DNA of 58,055 bases from a candidate division WOR-3 bacterium (GTDB taxonomy: Bacteria > Hydrothermota > Tepidihabitantia > Tepidihabitantales > CAIPLT01): positions 11,493 through 69,547 of the forward strand of contig JAOABV010000002.1 of the NCBI GenBank assembly GCA_026418155.1, written 5' to 3'. A model generated the notes under the pieces. The model did no database searches, was not told the origin of the DNA, and was given only the letters and a program-made list of their open reading frames with translations. Position numbers and translations under genes: made by a program. The stretch's first letter is position 1. Every line of letters starts with the position of its first letter. Positions 55,087 to 58,055 of this stretch are shown here, one piece after another.

Positions 55087-56376
55087 TTAAGCACTCTTCT
55101 TAACTTTGGTTTTTAGTTGTTTCACAAAATTTCTTCTTGCCAAACCATAAGTTGGATAGATGTTTATCCTAATATCATATTCGCCCGGTCTTACTTCTTG
55201 ATTATTATTATTTCTACCATCCCAAACAATCAACACTTCACCAGGTTGGCTAAAATATTCTGGAATTAGAGTCCTCACTAAGTTATCTGCATTATCATAA
55301 ATATCGATTTTAAGTTGTGCTAATTCGGTCAAAAATAAAGCAATGGTCGTTCCTTTATGAAGTTCAGTCATAACTTGAGGATAACAACCAAGCACCGAGC
55401 CATCAACGCCAAGCCAGTAATAGTACCCACCATCCGCATCAGTAATAAAAACTTGGCCAAACCGTTTCCAAATAAAGATACCTCGGGGTGAAATAAATTT
55501 TAACGGTCCAGAACCAGTTTGTCCAATAGAAGTAATATAATTCAACGACCGGTCGAATTTGTGAATCTGATTGTTCAACATATCTGTAACATAAATATTA
55601 GCATTATAATCAAGCGCACAACTATTAAATTCCGCATTCGATAATCCTATCATATAAGCATTCGTACTGGCTATTAATTGTCCATTTCGGTTAAACTTCT
55701 GAATTCTTTTGTTTTCGTTATCAACAACAATTACAAAGTCCTCTTTATAATAATTGTAAATTTCGTTTTTGTCAATAATTGATATTGCGGTTGGATGGTT
55801 TAAGTTACTAATCCATCTGTTAATTACTTCGCCCTTTTTATTAAAGATAACGATTTGTGAGTTTTCTGTATCCGTAACATATAGATTACCGTCAACATCT
55901 AAAGCAACTCCTCTTGGTGCACTGATTGACTCCGCAAAGATACACTCAAAATGTAAAGCGCCTTTAACATATCTTAATTTCACAATCCGGTCGTTACCAG
56001 TATCCGCTATATAAACTTCACCTTGGGAATTACAAACAATACCGGTAGGTGAATTAAACTCACCTTTTCCCTTACCAAATCCACCATAAACTTTGATTTT
56101 GCTCAATTTTACATTATAGATAATTTGCGCAGTGCCAGAATTGACTGCGAAAAGGGTTAAGATTCGGTCATCACTGGATGTTTGCGGGTCATTCTCTTCA
56201 TCCATTTTGGCGCCTGTAATCCCTTGCGGGTCAGAAAGTTTAAATTCACCACCCAAATAGAATTCCATATGAAATTTTGTTATCCGATTAAAACCCATCG
56301 TGTGCTCAAAAGGCGGAACCAAAAATGTTGTGCCTTGACTCGTAGTAAGCAGAAGTATCAATACCATTAGTCGCAT
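55087..56376 (-). CDS. Secreted NHL-repeat protein with FlgD-like C-terminal domain
   Basis: 429 aa. Short signal (1-17). NHL propeller about 90-330: GGFGKGKGEFNSPTGI, GEVYIADTGNDRIVKL, NLYVTDTENSQIVIF, NIYVTDMLNNQIHKF, KFISPRGIF. FlgD Ig-like domain about 345-415 (QLKIDIYDNADNLVRTL, VWDGRNNNNQEVRPGEYDI). Such proteins are probably exported and attached at the surface. The two pseudogenes in this window were of the same general architecture. It overlaps nothing and is 31 bases from the PorV-like gene. Confidence 0.88.
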   Translation of the reverse strand: MRLMVLILLLTTSQGTTFLVPPFEHTMGFNRITKFHMEFYLGGEFKLSDPQGITGAKMDEENDPQTSSDDRILTLFAVNSGTAQIIYNVKLSKIKVYGGFGKGKGEFNSPTGIVCNSQGEVYIADTGNDRIVKLRYVKGALHFECIFAESISAPRGVALDVDGNLYVTDTENSQIVIFNKKGEVINRWISNLNHPTAISIIDKNEIYNYYKEDFVIVVDNENKRIQKFNRNGQLIASTNAYMIGLSNAEFNSCALDYNANIYVTDMLNNQIHKFDRSLNYITSIGQTGSGPLKFISPRGIFIWKRFGQVFITDADGGYYYWLGVDGSVLGCYPQVMTELHKGTTIALFLTELAQLKIDIYDNADNLVRTLIPEYFSQPGEVLIVWDGRNNNNQEVRPGEYDIRINIYPTYGLARRNFVKQLKTKVKKSA

Positions 56377-56525
56377 ATAATAAAATTAGTACTACTAAAT
56401 CGTCCTAAAAGAATAATTTCCAATAAAATAACTTCTGCCATCAGCGTGAATAAAATTCTTCCAATACTGTTCCCGCAAGCAAATTAAATAAAAGAAAATC
56501 TTTGTCATTGCGCTCTATTGCATAA

Positions 56526-57449
56526 TTAACTTTTTGCAATATTAAACGCCTTAATCGTAGCATCTTTAACCTTTTGCAAATCAATTTCCTTTAGTCCCCT
56601 TTTAACCCATCTCTTAATAATTTCATTCAACTCATTTTCTAAAAGTTCGTCATTTTTATTATATTTATTTAAGGCAAGACATATCTCTTGGGCAAAATCT
56701 TCATAGAGCATAATCCAGGTAATGTCAGGTGCAATTTCATTTAATTGTTTTCGCACATCATTTAAGATTGGTTCAATTGCAACCTGTGTTTCGGTAAATC
56801 CAATTGCCATCTGTTCTCGTTTTCCTTTGCTTAAAGGTTTTGTCATAATACGTTTGCGTTCGGCATTGAGAATTTTCTGGACAGTTCGTTTGATATTTAA
56901 TAGTATCGAAGGCTTTAACTCTGCCCTTAACAATTTTTCCTCTAAAGAAGAAAAGAACTCATCGGCAAATAGCATATAATAGGGAATCAATTCCTTTTCG
57001 ACTTTGCTTTTTTCCAATAGTTCTAAGATTTTATCATCAATCGTCTTTTTTAATCGAATTAAGTCGACATATTTGTATTTATGATAAGGAAAGTGCTTTA
57101 ATGCGGGAGTATATTTTGTAATATCATAGGATAATTTTAGTTTAAGTTCTGACCCGGATAAAGGCTTTTCCATTCTCATTCCAGAGTCGATTGCTGACAA
57201 ATCCGAAAAAAATTCTGACCAGGATACACCGCAAACTTTAAGATAACGGAGGACTGTGCCAATAGTGGGATTTCTAATTTCACCCCGTTCCAATGACGAT
57301 ATATATTTCTTTCCGGATTTTGGCGATAAACCTAAACGAACCGCTACTTGCTGTTGCGAGAGATGAGCCCGCAATCGCATCTTCTTTAAGAGTTCTGCCA
57401 TCTCTTTAGTAAAAATAAAAATCTCTTCGGGCATATTTTTATCTTCCAA
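56526..57449 (-). CDS. XRE-family helix-turn-helix regulator with long helical C-terminal region
   Basis: 307 aa. HTH at about 18-75: KMRLRAHLSQQQVAVRLGLS and KYISSLERGEIRNPTIGTVLRYLK. The remaining 230 residues are helix-rich (Lys/Leu/Glu) and match nothing recognised; a FTETQVAIEPILNDVRKQLN stretch is a likely coiled helix. The ATG at 57434 (MPEEIF) has GGAAG eight bases before it and may be the true start. A near-perfect palindrome lies 22 bases upstream, suggesting autorepression. It heads the NHL/PorV/kinase-like/PPIase group and might control it. Confidence 0.85.
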   Translation of the reverse strand: MEDKNMPEEIFIFTKEMAELLKKMRLRAHLSQQQVAVRLGLSPKSGKKYISSLERGEIRNPTIGTVLRYLKVCGVSWSEFFSDLSAIDSGMRMEKPLSGSELKLKLSYDITKYTPALKHFPYHKYKYVDLIRLKKTIDDKILELLEKSKVEKELIPYYMLFADEFFSSLEEKLLRAELKPSILLNIKRTVQKILNAERKRIMTKPLSKGKREQMAIGFTETQVAIEPILNDVRKQLNEIAPDITWIMLYEDFAQEICLALNKYNKNDELLENELNEIIKRWVKRGLKEIDLQKVKDATIKAFNIAKS

Positions 57450-57470
57450 TTTATTTGTAGAATAATAATG

Positions 57471-57494
57471 CTTGATTTTTATCTAAAAGTCAAG
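57471..57494 (-). promoter_or_regulatory. Putative operator for the XRE regulator
   Basis: CTTGATTTTT-ATCT-AAAAGTCAAG: 10-base arms with one mismatch, 22 bases upstream of the annotated ATG. Position and symmetry fit a dimer binding site for the regulator next to it; a terminator hairpin of an upstream gene is the alternative. Confidence 0.45.
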
Positions 57495-57865
57495 ATTGTC
57501 TATGGAAGAAAAAAGAATTTACCCAAAATTCTTGAGGCTACCTTTATTACAGACTGTTCTGCTAACTTGATTTCAATAGACAAATATTCGGCAGTCAAAA
57601 CTTTTCATTTTTCAAATGTCCATCCATTTTCAATCCTTGTAAGAATTTAAACTGTCTTCTCGAACAGAAGCACCAACACTCACCATCTTTCTTTTTAGTG
57701 CCTTTCGTCTCTCAAGACAAATTTCAAGGGGCACACTTGACCTAATCGATAATTTAATCGGTAGTCCAATTAACCATCCCCTCGGCAAGCCCGTCAACAT
57801 CTTATCGATAAATCCCTATCTTAATTCCTGTGCATCCCCTGGATAATCTAATTTATTGTCTTTTA

Positions 57866-57884
57866 GATAATTACCGTAATTATC
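57866..57884. repeat. 19-bp perfect palindrome
   Basis: GATAATTAC-C-GTAATTATC, nine-base arms around one base, in a gene-free AT-rich stretch (57495-58055). No gene is recognised in that stretch. Confidence 0.5.
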
Positions 57885-57919
57885 CGATAAATTGTCAACC
57901 CAACTGTCTATTAGATTCC

Positions 57920-58022
57920 GTAACAAACAACTTACCTCTCTCAGCCTCTCCAGTTGGATGATATAACTAATATAATAAACAACCTACCTTTCTCAACTTC
58001 TCCAGTTGGATGATATAACGAC
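57920..58022. repeat. Two tandem 52-bp repeats at the right edge
   Basis: Units at about 57920-57971 and 57972-58022; the shared block CCAGTTGGATGATATAAC starts at 57950 and 58002. They differ at about seven to ten positions. A further copy may lie beyond the window; without spacers it is not a CRISPR array. Confidence 0.75.
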
Positions 58023-58055
58023 TATAAAAATGGAGAAATAATCAAATTTTTTGTA

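Noticed and set aside
57468-57650. 60-codon plus-strand ORF at the right edge
   Set aside because: No family signature, no ribosome-binding site, overlaps the palindrome upstream of the XRE gene.

Overview
The window is an AT-rich bacterial chromosome segment carrying core metabolism, translation genes and many secreted or envelope proteins. Several features point to a member of the FCB group or a neighbouring candidate phylum; Candidatus Stahlbacteria/WOR-3 or Cloacimonadota would fit. These are a PorX-type REC-PglZ regulator beside a histidine kinase, a PorV/PorQ-like outer-membrane protein, C-terminal FlgD-like sorting domains, a DUF4159 protein and repeat-rich secreted proteins. That placement is inference from gene content, not a search. 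Anaerobic or microaerophilic life is suggested by superoxide reductase, the Prx6-type peroxiredoxin and formate-THF ligase. No tRNA, rRNA, CRISPR array, prophage or intact transposase was seen.

Layout. 1-1588 (+) holds the end of dapA and dapB. 1779-5938 (-) holds an aminotransferase, transketolase and an FSA-type transaldolase. 6585-7463 (-) is a DMT permease. 8488-10331 (+) is a coupled pair, DUF523-DUF1722 plus UV-damage endonuclease. 10411-11661 (-) is an orphan sugar-binding lipoprotein. 12388-20385 (+) carries FtcD, a PHP phosphoesterase, DUF4159, a lamin-tail/FlgD secreted protein, the kinase-PorX pair and a zinc-ribbon MscL. From 22686 to 57449 every intact gene is on the minus strand: fhs; a copper/oxidative-stress block (CopA with YHS domain, desulfoferrodoxin, peroxiredoxin, nitroreductase); a seven-repeat lipoprotein; a putative nuclease-fold protein; tldE-tldD; hisC; a flippase-like protein and GT2; purH; apgM; the conserved thrS-infC-rpmI-rplT-pheS run; glgA and galT; and an envelope block (PPIase, CTP-kinase-like membrane protein, PorV-like, NHL protein, XRE regulator).

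Themes. One-carbon/folate metabolism recurs: fhs makes 10-formyl-THF, purH consumes it, and FtcD returns formimino groups to folate. Envelope biogenesis recurs as well, with secreted FlgD-domain proteins, a periplasmic PPIase, a PorV-like protein and a kinase-PorX pair that could regulate export.

The gene-poor stretches are the least described part. They hold (i) a dispersed MITE-like family of about 130 bp, with at least seven copies or fragments, degenerate terminal inverted repeats and apparent 6-bp target duplications; (ii) two heavily decayed genes for secreted beta-propeller/FlgD-domain proteins; (iii) GC-rich hairpins and a 12-bp minisatellite in otherwise AT-rich DNA; (iv) tandem arrays next to galT and at the right edge; and (v) a diverged duplicate of the start of fhs. 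Initiation is also unusual: infC and a membrane-kinase-like gene appear to start at AUU, and three genes have promoters so close to the start codon that the mRNAs should be leaderless.
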